From CAZPWF01 sp964590725 (lineage in GTDB: Bacteria; Patescibacteriota; Saccharimonadia; Saccharimonadales; JACQNP01), in contig CAZPWF010000021.1 in the NCBI GenBank assembly GCA_964590725.1, positions 1 through 12,369 of the forward strand: a DNA stretch of 12,369 nt, written 5' to 3'. Each line of letters starts with the position of its first letter. The first letter of the stretch is position 1. A program made the position numbers and the translations under genes. Shown in pieces: positions 1-5,750 of the stretch. The notes under the pieces are model-generated. The model was not told the origin of the DNA, did not search any database, and saw nothing but the letters and a program-made list of their open reading frames with translations.

Positions 1-300
1 AAAATAGAAGATAATGAAACTCCCGAACAAGCTGTTTGCAGAGAGCTGTACGAAGAAACTAACATTCAAGTTAACAGTGAAGATGTTGAAGAGCTGGGTG
101 TCGTTGAAGTGGTGTCAGATCACAAAAACGAACCTGTTTCGGTCATAGCAAATGTATTTTCTACTGTTATTGATAAAAACTTTAAAGCTGTGGCCAAGGA
201 AGGTGCAATGATCTCTGTGCCGGTAACTAGATTTAAAGAGTATATAGTAAATATGACGCCCGCTACAAAAGTGTGCTTCGAACAACTAGTAAAGGAGTAA
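1..300 (+). CDS. Nudix hydrolase, C-terminal part (5' end outside window)
   Basis: The frame is open from the first base to the TAA at 298-300, giving 99 residues; the start lies upstream. Residues 6-22 fit most of a Nudix box: Glu6, seven residues, then R-E-L-Y-E-E-T-N-I at 14-22. The box glycine would be the residue just before the window. The Glu/Arg/Glu-Glu set that binds divalent metal and the pyrophosphate of a nucleoside-diphosphate-X substrate is present. The usual Gly of the E-E-x-G-U tail is Asn here, a mild deviation. Nudix enzymes hydrolyse varied substrates (oxidised dNTPs, ADP-ribose, NADH, capped RNA), and the visible part does not say which. An internal GTG at 109 could be mistaken for a start, but the Nudix box lies upstream of it. 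The stop codon sits between the efp ribosome binding site and the efp start, so the two genes are probably co-transcribed. Confidence 0.85.
   Translation, partial: KIEDNETPEQAVCRELYEETNIQVNSEDVEELGVVEVVSDHKNEPVSVIANVFSTVIDKNFKAVAKEGAMISVPVTRFKEYIVNMTPATKVCFEQLVKE
291..297 (+). promoter_or_regulatory. Ribosome binding site of efp
   Basis: AAAGGAG lies six bases before the ATG at 304 and within the last codons of the Nudix gene. It is one of only two clear Shine-Dalgarno sequences in the window. It fixes the efp start and suggests translation coupled to the preceding gene. Confidence 0.85.
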
Positions 301-303
301 AAA

Positions 304-870
304 ATGGCGTTCGGAATTACAGATTTAAAAAAAGGTACAGTGTTTCAGTATGAGGGCGTTCCGTACCGTGTCGTTGAATATGGTCAGAAGGTAATGGGCC
401 GTGGCGGTTCAATTGTTAATGTTCGTATCAAGAGTTTGCTCGATGGCAGAGTGCTAGAAAAAACCTTTAAGGGCAACGAGTCTGTAGAAACTGCCGATGT
501 TACCAACCAAACCGTACAGTACTTATATAATGACGCAACAAACTTTTACTTCATGAACGAAGAAACGTTTGATCAGATTGAAGTGTCCAGTGACATGATT
601 GGCGACCAAGCTGGCTACATTAAAGAGGGTGACAAGGTTGTTGCTCAGAGTTTTGACGGAAGAGTAATTAACGTAGAACTTCCCAAAAATGTTCCTCTCA
701 AAGTTACGCACGCCGATGATGTGGTTAAAGGTGACACAACTAGTAACGTCATGAAAGACGCTGAACTCGAGACTGGCATTACAGTAAAGGTTCCAGCATT
801 CGTAAAAACTGGCGATACGATCAGTGTCGATACCGCAACTGGCGCCTACCGTGAACGCGTCAAAGATTAA
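304..870 (+). CDS. efp: Translation elongation factor P
   Basis: At 188 residues this has the normal EF-P length and the three-barrel layout: KOW-like domain about 1-64, OB domain about 65-125, C-terminal OB domain about 128-186 ending in the family-typical G-D-T-I-S-V-D-T-A-T-G-A-Y. EF-P binds between the ribosomal P and E sites and relieves stalling at polyproline runs. The loop that reaches the peptidyl-transferase centre reads M31-G-R33-G-G35, where most bacteria have P-G-K-G-G with a lysine that is beta-lysylated, hydroxylated or 5-aminopentanolylated. The tip here is arginine. Rhamnosylated EF-P (EarP type) also has arginine, but in a different surrounding sequence, so the modification state cannot be read from this window. 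The start is supported by AAAGGAG at 291-297. tlyA follows after 23 bp in the same direction. Confidence 0.97.
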   Translation: MAFGITDLKKGTVFQYEGVPYRVVEYGQKVMGRGGSIVNVRIKSLLDGRVLEKTFKGNESVETADVTNQTVQYLYNDATNFYFMNEETFDQIEVSSDMIGDQAGYIKEGDKVVAQSFDGRVINVELPKNVPLKVTHADDVVKGDTTSNVMKDAELETGITVKVPAFVKTGDTISVDTATGAYRERVKD

Positions 871-893
871 CTAACATTCTTAAGAAAGTTATA

Positions 894-1619
894 ATGAAAC
901 AGAGGCTAGATCAGGAACTTGTTAGTCAAGGAATAGTCGCGACGCGTAGTCAGGCAGAGAGTTACGTAAAGCTCGGTTACGTTACAGTTGACGGTAGGGT
1001 GGTGACAAAGGCTGGCACACTAATATCTGGCGCAGAAAAAATCAAAATGAATATCAAAGATCAGTATGTGTCACGTGCCGGTCTAAAGCTTAGTTCGGTT
1101 GCGCAGATTTTAGGAGTTAATTTTAGAGGTGCAACTGTGCTTGATGTTGGTTCGTCGACTGGAGGGTTCACAGACTATTCTTTGAGGAATGGTGCAGAAA
1201 AGGTGATTGCGGTTGAGATTGGCACAAATCAGATGCACCCAAGTTTGCGTAATGATCCGAGAATTGAACTTCATGAAAAAACAGACATCAATGACTTCCA
1301 GCGATCAGCCCTTGAAACGATTGATGTTGTGGTTATTGACGTTTCTTTTGTCAGTCTTCAAGATATACTGCCAGCTGTAGCTAAGCTGAGTAACAAAAAT
1401 ACTAAAGTGTTAGCAATGGTAAAACCGCAGTTTGAAGCTGCAAAATCAGGTATGAAGCATAAAGGGGTGATAAAAAATGATCACATTCGTCGTGATATTT
1501 TGAAGGACTTTGAGACCTGGGTACAAAAGCAGTTCGTTATTCTTAACAAGGCTGATTCGGATGTTGCTGGGGCAAAAGGCAACAGAGAAAGATTTTATTT
1601 ATTGAAAAAACTCCAGTAA
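894..1619 (+). CDS. tlyA: TlyA-family 2'-O-methyltransferase for rRNA (S4 + FtsJ/RrmJ fold)
   Basis: The N-terminal 60 residues form an S4 RNA-binding domain (R-L-D-Q-E-L-V, then S-Q-A and V-T-V-D-G-R-V-V). It is followed by the linker Y58-V-S-R-A-G-L-K65-L and a Rossmann-type methyltransferase. Motif I is D84-V-G-S-S-T-G-G-F-T-D94. The K-D-K-E catalytic set of 2'-O-ribose methyltransferases is complete: Lys65, Asp149 (I-D-V-S), Lys177 (V-K-P-Q-F-E) and Glu232 (G-N-R-E). Mycobacterial TlyA uses S-adenosylmethionine to methylate 16S C1409 and 23S C1920 and determines capreomycin sensitivity; the older hemolysin label comes from heterologous expression. Length (241) is slightly below the usual 250-270 but no motif is missing. 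The ATG at 894 has only a weak upstream purine run (AAGAAAG). Reading through from efp, or coupling to it, is likely given the 23-bp gap. Confidence 0.95.
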   Translation: MKQRLDQELVSQGIVATRSQAESYVKLGYVTVDGRVVTKAGTLISGAEKIKMNIKDQYVSRAGLKLSSVAQILGVNFRGATVLDVGSSTGGFTDYSLRNGAEKVIAVEIGTNQMHPSLRNDPRIELHEKTDINDFQRSALETIDVVVIDVSFVSLQDILPAVAKLSNKNTKVLAMVKPQFEAAKSGMKHKGVIKNDHIRRDILKDFETWVQKQFVILNKADSDVAGAKGNRERFYLLKKLQ

Positions 1620-1633
1620 GCAGTTAAAGCTTA

Positions 1634-1642
1634 TGGTAAACT
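1634..1642 (+). promoter_or_regulatory. Possible extended -10 promoter of a leaderless mRNA
   Basis: TGG directly followed by TAAACT (TGn plus a 4/6 match to TATAAT) ends six bases before the ATG at 1649, so transcription would begin at or next to the start codon. No Shine-Dalgarno sequence is present. There is no well-spaced -35: TTGAAA at 1602-1607 is too far upstream. The call rests on the -10 and on similar arrangements at two other genes in this window. Confidence 0.4.
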
Positions 1643-1648
1643 TTTGTC

Positions 1649-2305
1649 ATGTATTTTCATAGTCGCGCCCAAGCGGGCAAGATGATAGCCGACAAATTAA
1701 CACAGTATAGTACTCAGAATGTATCTGTGATTGCTTTAAACCCTGGCGGGGTAATTGTTGGCGCACAAATTGCCATGCGCATACATGCGGCACTAGCTAT
1801 GTTACTGACTAAAGACATAACATTGCCAGGGGAAAATACGCCTCTTGCTGCAGTATCATCTGATAATCTATTTACTTATAACAAAATGTTTTCCGTGGGT
1901 CAGTTAGAAGAAATGCAGGGTGACTATAGAAGCTATATAGAGCAAGCTAGAATGAACGGCCTGCACGAATTACACAGTCTACTCGGTGCGGATGGAGAAA
2001 TCAAAAGAGAGTTACTGCAACGACATGTAATTATTCTTACTTCTGATGGTTTTCAGAACGGGTTTTCGATTGATATTGCTACGGATTTTCTTAAACCAGT
2101 GAATGCCAAGCGATTAATTGTCGCGACACCTTTTGCAACAGTTCCGGCCCTAGATAGAATCCATATGCTTGCCGATGAGATTCAGTGTCTGGATGTGGTT
2201 GATAATTTTATGGGGACAAATCACTACTACGAAGATAATACTGTCCCTGGAACAGAAGATCTTATCAAAGTAATTCGTAATACGCCCATACATTGGCAGC
2301 GATAA
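1649..2305 (+). CDS. Phosphoribosyltransferase-like protein (type I PRTase fold, degenerate PRPP loop)
   Basis: The 218-residue protein follows the plan of the predicted phosphoribosyltransferases of COG1926: an N-terminal beta strand and turn (V-I-A-L-N-P-G-G-V-I-V-G-A-Q-I-A, 27-42), a helical insertion about 80-120, then the PRPP-loop strand, and a C-terminal aromatic/acidic patch (N-H-Y-Y-E-D-N, 191-197) close to the Y-E-D-F seen at the end of that family. The PRPP loop, normally hydrophobic-D-D-G-x-A-T-G, reads I-I-L-T-S132-D133-G134-F-Q-N137-G138. One acidic residue and the Thr are replaced while Asp133 and both glycines remain. Catalysis may therefore be weak, altered or lost; binding or regulatory use is possible. 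No substrate can be named. The 29-bp gap to tlyA contains a TAAGC-N7-GCTTA inverted repeat (1617-1633) and a probable promoter, so this gene may be transcribed both from upstream and on its own. Confidence 0.72.
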   Translation: MYFHSRAQAGKMIADKLTQYSTQNVSVIALNPGGVIVGAQIAMRIHAALAMLLTKDITLPGENTPLAAVSSDNLFTYNKMFSVGQLEEMQGDYRSYIEQARMNGLHELHSLLGADGEIKRELLQRHVIILTSDGFQNGFSIDIATDFLKPVNAKRLIVATPFATVPALDRIHMLADEIQCLDVVDNFMGTNHYYEDNTVPGTEDLIKVIRNTPIHWQR

Positions 2306-2317
2306 GCATAAACGTAC

Positions 2318-2346
2318 TTGATTTTATGTCAAATAGTGCCTACAAT
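2318..2346 (+). promoter_or_regulatory. Sigma-70-type promoter of the beta-lactamase-like gene
   Basis: TTGATT (2318-2323) and TACAAT (2341-2346) are separated by exactly 17 bases; TACAAT matches TATAAT at 5/6. Transcription would begin near 2353, giving a leader of about 56 nt that carries the AGAGGG ribosome binding site. This is the one gene here with a conventional promoter, leader and ribosome binding site. Confidence 0.65.
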
Positions 2347-2392
2347 GTTTGATGTAAAGACTTAAAAAACGCACATCAAAAAAGAAAATAAA

Positions 2393-2398
2393 AGAGGG
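2393..2398 (+). promoter_or_regulatory. Ribosome binding site of the beta-lactamase-like gene
   Basis: AGAGGG ends ten bases before the ATG at 2409. It supports that start over later in-frame ATGs and is the second of only two clear Shine-Dalgarno sequences in the window. Confidence 0.7.
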
Positions 2399-2408
2399 AA
2401 AAACAAAT

Positions 2409-3320
2409 ATGAAGTTTTCATATTTGTATGGAGCTTACGGAACGCCGGTTCGGTATAACGTAGACACATACAAAGATAAAACACGTGTCGTTATTGCTAC
2501 GCTTCTTTGTTGCGTCATGTTGTTTGGTATCGCTGGATCCCAGGTTATGCATGCCAAAACTAACACGGTAGAAGCTTCTCCAGCACGAGTGCAAAAGATA
2601 GCTCCACCAATAAATAGTCCATCAGAAGTACCGAAAGCCAGTAATTCACTGGACGCCAAAGCTATACAGAGCGAGATAGACAAGTGGGTTAGTGGCCATG
2701 CCGGGACATACGGTGTTGTTGTTTCCGATAAATTTGGTAACACACTTGCAGTTACTCAACAAGATCAAGAGTTCTATATGGCAAGTATTTATAAGTTATA
2801 TGTTGCATATATTGCATATCAAAAGATCGATAGTGGCGCTTTCAATCCAAATGATCCATATGTAAACGACTGGGATCGTGGCAAGTGCTTAGACGAAATG
2901 ATCAGGACATCGAATAATCCTTGTGGCGAAAAAATGATGCTGGAACTTGGTAACGAATTGAATATTAAGCTGAAATCGTACGGGCTTACCAATACATCGT
3001 CGAGGACCTTTTTTACAACTGCGCATGACGCTACTATTGTCTTGGCTAGGATCCAGAACGGAACGGATCTGAGTGTTTCATCACGACAAAAGTTGTTAGA
3101 TTCGATGATTGGACAGAAATATAGAGACGGCATGCCAAAAGGCCTCGCAGGGGCAAACGTATACGACAAGGTTGGCTTTCGTGAAAAATCAGAATATCAC
3201 GATGTTGGCATAGTCAAACTTCAGAACGGAGAATTCGTAATCATATCGATTATGAGTAAAGATGCTGGCGTAAATAAGGTTGCCGATCTATCAAAATCGA
3301 TCCTTTCAGCTATTGAGTAA
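2409..3320 (+). CDS. Membrane-anchored serine hydrolase, class A beta-lactamase-like
   Basis: The 303-residue protein has a short cytoplasmic N-terminus, one hydrophobic segment at about 26-46 and a low-complexity Pro/Ser/Ala linker to about 80, then a penicillin-recognising fold placed outside the membrane. The serine-enzyme motifs appear in order: S126-I-Y-K129 (SxxK nucleophile), S168-N-N170 (SDN-like) and K254-V-G256 (KTG-like with Val for Thr), followed by H-D-V-G-I-V at 264-269. The T-T-A-H-D-A stretch at 203-208 matches the T-T-x-x-x-M/L region of class A enzymes. Between SNN and that region I find no E-x-x-L-N omega-loop glutamate, the deacylating base of true class A beta-lactamases. 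A cell-wall D,D-peptidase or slow acyl-enzyme-forming protein therefore seems likelier than a resistance enzyme. Cys160 and Cys172 flank the SNN motif and could form a disulfide. The CapA-like gene follows 44 bp downstream. Confidence 0.82.
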   Translation: MKFSYLYGAYGTPVRYNVDTYKDKTRVVIATLLCCVMLFGIAGSQVMHAKTNTVEASPARVQKIAPPINSPSEVPKASNSLDAKAIQSEIDKWVSGHAGTYGVVVSDKFGNTLAVTQQDQEFYMASIYKLYVAYIAYQKIDSGAFNPNDPYVNDWDRGKCLDEMIRTSNNPCGEKMMLELGNELNIKLKSYGLTNTSSRTFFTTAHDATIVLARIQNGTDLSVSSRQKLLDSMIGQKYRDGMPKGLAGANVYDKVGFREKSEYHDVGIVKLQNGEFVIISIMSKDAGVNKVADLSKSILSAIE

Positions 3321-3327
3321 TCACGCG

Positions 3328-3356
3328 TTGGCATAATTTTAATCTTCTGCAATACT
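3328..3356 (+). promoter_or_regulatory. Extended -10 promoter giving a probably leaderless CapA-like mRNA
   Basis: TTGGCA (3328-3333, 5/6 to TTGACA) is followed after 17 bases by TGC-AATACT (-10 at 3351-3356, with TGn extension at 3348-3350). The -10 ends eight bases before the ATG at 3365, so the start site would fall within about two bases of the start codon. No Shine-Dalgarno sequence is present. Confidence 0.6.
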
Positions 3357-3364
3357 TGCTATAG

Positions 3365-4573
3365 ATGAAGTTTAGTAATGTAGATAGCGCTGAAACGGGA
3401 GAAAACGGGACTTATAAACGGCTAATTGGTCTTGCGCTCCTATTTGTTAGCGTCTTTTTGATTGGCGCATACTGGCTGTACTTACATAAACCTACAGATA
3501 AGATTCAGGTGCAGAGCTCAGTGCAAACTACTAATGTAAATCAGGATATTCAATCGGTAAGTGGAAAGTACTTATTCAGTGGCACTATAGTTCTAGCCCG
3601 TGCAATAGAAAAGTACGCAAACGGTGATTACAATCAGCCATTTAGCCAATTTTCTAGCTTTGAGCCCGAAAAATACGACGGGTGGATGGCAGACTTAGAA
3701 TGCCCTGTAACTAACAATAATGTTAGCTACCAGGAACAGATTAATAACTTAGTTTTCAACTGTCGCCCGGAATGGTTGGTTAATTATTCTAAATACTTTA
3801 ATCTCGTAAACTTATCTAATAATCACACAAATAATATGGGTCAAGTAGGGTTTATTGAAACCCAAAAAAATCTATACGCATCAGGGATTCAGTCGGTAGG
3901 AAACTACGATCCTTCGGTAACCGACGATGACTGTGAAGTGATAGCTTTGCCTATTAAGGTTGTTAAGTCAGGCGGCCAAAAAGAAAAAGGTGAGATACCG
4001 ATCGCGTTTTGTGCGTTTCATTATTTCTTTAGATTGCCAAAAGCAGGCGAGATAGAAACTGTTCAGCGATATGCAAAAACAATGCCAGTATTTGGATTTA
4101 TGCATATTGGCGTTGAGTATTTGCCTAAAGCCGGTGCAGATCAGGTGAATGTCGGACACGCCATTATTGATTCGGGCGCTGAATTTGTTGTAGGTAATAG
4201 TCCACACTGGGTGCAAAACAGCGAAGTTTATAAGGGTAAGCCAATTTTTTACTCCACAGGTAATCTAATGTTTGATCAGTTGGACTTTGAAACACAACGT
4301 GGGCTAAGTGTTGATGTTGGATTAGATATTAAATATGACGATAACGTGGCTAAATGGCTAGAGCTAGGTAAGCAGTGCAAAGTTAGGCGCGATAGCTGTT
4401 TAGAGCAAGCCGAAAACCAAGGTTTAACTAAGCCAAACATAAAGTTAACCTACGAACCAATCGCTAATTTTACTGGGAATAAGAAGCTTACTAAAAAGGG
4501 AGACGCTGCACTTCAGGCAGGTGTCGAAGAACGACTCAACTGGACCAAGACTAAAGCCGAACTTGGCCAGTGA
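3365..4573 (+). CDS. CapA/PgsA-type metallophosphoesterase-like protein, membrane-anchored
   Basis: The protein has 402 residues: a cytoplasmic tail of about 18, a transmembrane helix at about 19-40, a linker, then a CapA-fold domain (PF09587-like) from about 69 to 325 and a polar tail. Family landmarks in order are the first strand F71-S-G-T74, D110-L-E-C-P114 (the N-L-E-x-P site), N149-L-S-N-N-H154, M246-H247-I-G-V-E-Y, G277-N-S-P-H281-W-V-Q and Y296-S-T-G-N300. Relatives take part in poly-gamma-glutamate or other surface polymer synthesis, and the fold is that of a calcineurin-like metallophosphatase. The first metal ligand, normally Asp in the F-x-G-D strand, is Thr74 here, so metal binding may be reduced. 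Six ectodomain cysteines (113, 133, 190, 216, 338, 345) suggest disulfides. It lies just after another anchored envelope protein but has its own promoter. Stop TGA; a terminator hairpin overlaps the last ten codons. Confidence 0.86.
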   Translation: MKFSNVDSAETGENGTYKRLIGLALLFVSVFLIGAYWLYLHKPTDKIQVQSSVQTTNVNQDIQSVSGKYLFSGTIVLARAIEKYANGDYNQPFSQFSSFEPEKYDGWMADLECPVTNNNVSYQEQINNLVFNCRPEWLVNYSKYFNLVNLSNNHTNNMGQVGFIETQKNLYASGIQSVGNYDPSVTDDDCEVIALPIKVVKSGGQKEKGEIPIAFCAFHYFFRLPKAGEIETVQRYAKTMPVFGFMHIGVEYLPKAGADQVNVGHAIIDSGAEFVVGNSPHWVQNSEVYKGKPIFYSTGNLMFDQLDFETQRGLSVDVGLDIKYDDNVAKWLELGKQCKVRRDSCLEQAENQGLTKPNIKLTYEPIANFTGNKKLTKKGDAALQAGVEERLNWTKTKAELGQ

Positions 4574-4581
4574 TTGTTTTT
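4539..4581 (+). terminator. Intrinsic terminator overlapping the end of the CapA-like gene
   Basis: The arm at 4539-4549 pairs with 4562-4571: five pairs (A4539-T4571 to G4543-C4567), a bulged A4544, then five more pairs (C4545-G4566 to G4549-C4562) around a 12-nt loop. A T-rich stretch with only a few other bases (T-T-G-T-T-T-T-T) follows at 4574-4581. The stem lies inside the last codons and stop. The 12-bp gap to the convergent ychF leaves no other room for a terminator. Confidence 0.6.
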
Positions 4582-4585
4582 AAAT

Positions 4586-5665
4586 TTAGACGTTGAAGCG
4601 GAATTCGACCACATCGTTCGGTTGCATAACATAATCTTTACCTTCGGTACGGACTTTGCCGGCGGCCTTTGCTGATGCTTCGGATCCAAATAATACCAAG
4701 TCGTTATAATCAAAAACCTGCGCAGCTATAAAGCCTTTTTCGAAGTCGCCATGGATTACACCTGCAGCTTGAGGGGCAGTGTGGCCCTTGTGTATTGTCC
4801 AGGCTCGTACCTCTTGTTCGCCTGCAGTTAGATAACTCTGCAGCCCTAATGTGTCATAGGCCGCATGTATAACTTGAACCAAACCGGATTCTGATACTCC
4901 GTAACTCTCGAGTAATTCTAGGCGGTCGTTTTCATCTAGGCCTCTGAGTTCGCTCTCTAGCTTAGCGCAGACAAAAACTGCCTGGGCATTGCCGACGAGT
5001 TTTTGTAGCTCATCTTGCTTGGTTTTGTCTGACAGGGTTTCTTCGTCAACATTGAACAAATAAATTACTGGTTTGGCAGTCAACAGATGTAAATCTTGGA
5101 TATATTCATCAGGAAACTCTTCGTTGGCGTGCGAAATAGGAGTGCCATCGTTTAATAATTTGTAGATTTGTTCTAGTACATCGGCTTGTGATTTTAGCTT
5201 AGGATTTGCCCGTGCCTCTTTTTGCAGTTTGGGTAGTCGTTTTTCGACGGTTTGAAGATCGGCTAAAACTAGTTCAGTGTTAATTACGTCTATGTCTTTC
5301 TTTGGATCATGATTATCGTCGACATGCACTACGTCATTATCGTTAAATGCTCGTACGACATGACAGATTGCGTTGCAGCTACGGATGTTTGCAAGGAATT
5401 GGTTACCCAGGCCTTCGCCTTTGCTTGCACCAGCTACGAGTCCGGCGATGTCTACAAATGTCACAGTTGCTGGGATTATTTTATTACTTTTATATATCTC
5501 GGCTAACTTGCTCAGTCGCTCATCAGGAACGGGAACAATACCAGTATTTGGCTCTATTGTCGCAAAGGGATAATTAGCTGCCAAAATATTGTTGTCAGTC
5601 AGTGCATTAAATAGTGTGGATTTGCCAACATTAGGCAACCCAACAATTCCAATCGATAAACTCAT
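4586..5665 (-). CDS. ychF: Ribosome-binding ATPase/GTPase YchF (Obg family)
   Basis: The 359 residues cover a full-length YchF. The P-loop is G9-L-P-N-V-G-K15-S-T17, the G3 motif lies in D-I-A-G-L-V-A-G-A-S-K-G-E-G-L-G (about 72-87), and the G4-equivalent is N-V-D-E (N-x-x-E), the change linked to ATP rather than GTP preference. A helical insertion follows (about 140-190), and a C-terminal TGS domain ends in the characteristic V-V-E-F-R-F-N-V. YchF binds 70S ribosomes and is implicated in translation and oxidative-stress responses. The gene runs from ATG (complement of 5663-5665) to TAA (complement of 4586-4588), converging on the CapA-like gene and diverging from the 1252-aa protein. There is no Shine-Dalgarno sequence; a TATAAT ends eight bases before the ATG, pointing to a leaderless message. 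Confidence 0.98.
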   Translation of the reverse strand: MSLSIGIVGLPNVGKSTLFNALTDNNILAANYPFATIEPNTGIVPVPDERLSKLAEIYKSNKIIPATVTFVDIAGLVAGASKGEGLGNQFLANIRSCNAICHVVRAFNDNDVVHVDDNHDPKKDIDVINTELVLADLQTVEKRLPKLQKEARANPKLKSQADVLEQIYKLLNDGTPISHANEEFPDEYIQDLHLLTAKPVIYLFNVDEETLSDKTKQDELQKLVGNAQAVFVCAKLESELRGLDENDRLELLESYGVSESGLVQVIHAAYDTLGLQSYLTAGEQEVRAWTIHKGHTAPQAAGVIHGDFEKGFIAAQVFDYNDLVLFGSEASAKAAGKVRTEGKDYVMQPNDVVEFRFNV

Positions 5666-5673
5666 TACGTAGT

Positions 5674-5700
5674 ATTATAACAGATGCGTAGCATTGACAA
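5674..5700 (-). promoter_or_regulatory. ychF promoter, extended -10, leaderless
   Basis: Reading the minus strand, TTGTCA (complement of 5695-5700, 5/6) is followed after 15 bases by TGT-TATAAT (perfect -10, complement of 5674-5679, with TGn extension). Eight bases separate TATAAT from the ychF ATG, so transcription should start at most two or three bases before the start codon. The -35 overlaps that of the divergent plus-strand promoter. Confidence 0.7.
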
Positions 5701-5722
5701 AATAGTAACAATTTGCTATACT
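5694..5722 (+). promoter_or_regulatory. Strong sigma-70-type promoter of the 1252-aa protein gene
   Basis: A perfect TTGACA (5694-5699), a spacer of exactly 17 and TGC-TATACT (-10 at 5717-5722, 5/6, with TGn extension) make this the best promoter match in the window. The start site is expected near 5729, leaving a leader of about 20 nt (A-rich, no Shine-Dalgarno) before the ATG at 5751. Its -35 overlaps the ychF -35 on the other strand. Confidence 0.8.
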
Positions 5723-5750
5723 ATTAGGTAGTAAATACTAAAACAAAAAC

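Noticed and set aside
877..886. TTCTTAAGAA palindrome between efp and tlyA
   Set aside because: No loop space for a hairpin and too short to argue for an operator.
1617..1633. TAAGC-N7-GCTTA inverted repeat as a terminator after tlyA
   Set aside because: Only five pairs, AT-rich and without a following T-run; too weak for an intrinsic terminator.
2302..2312. ATAAGCATAAA, also present at 9650-9660, each upstream of a gene for an exported or anchored protein
   Set aside because: An 11-base AT-rich match between two places in 12 kb is expected by chance, and the first copy overlaps a stop codon and lacks the inverted second arm.
2435..2743. Minus-strand open frame of 102 codons
   Set aside because: Antisense to the N-terminal anchor and linker of the serine hydrolase; low-complexity translation without motifs.
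2819..3169. Minus-strand open frame of 116 codons inside the serine hydrolase gene
   Set aside because: It lies wholly antisense to a gene with recognisable catalytic motifs, has no ribosome binding site and its translation shows no domain.
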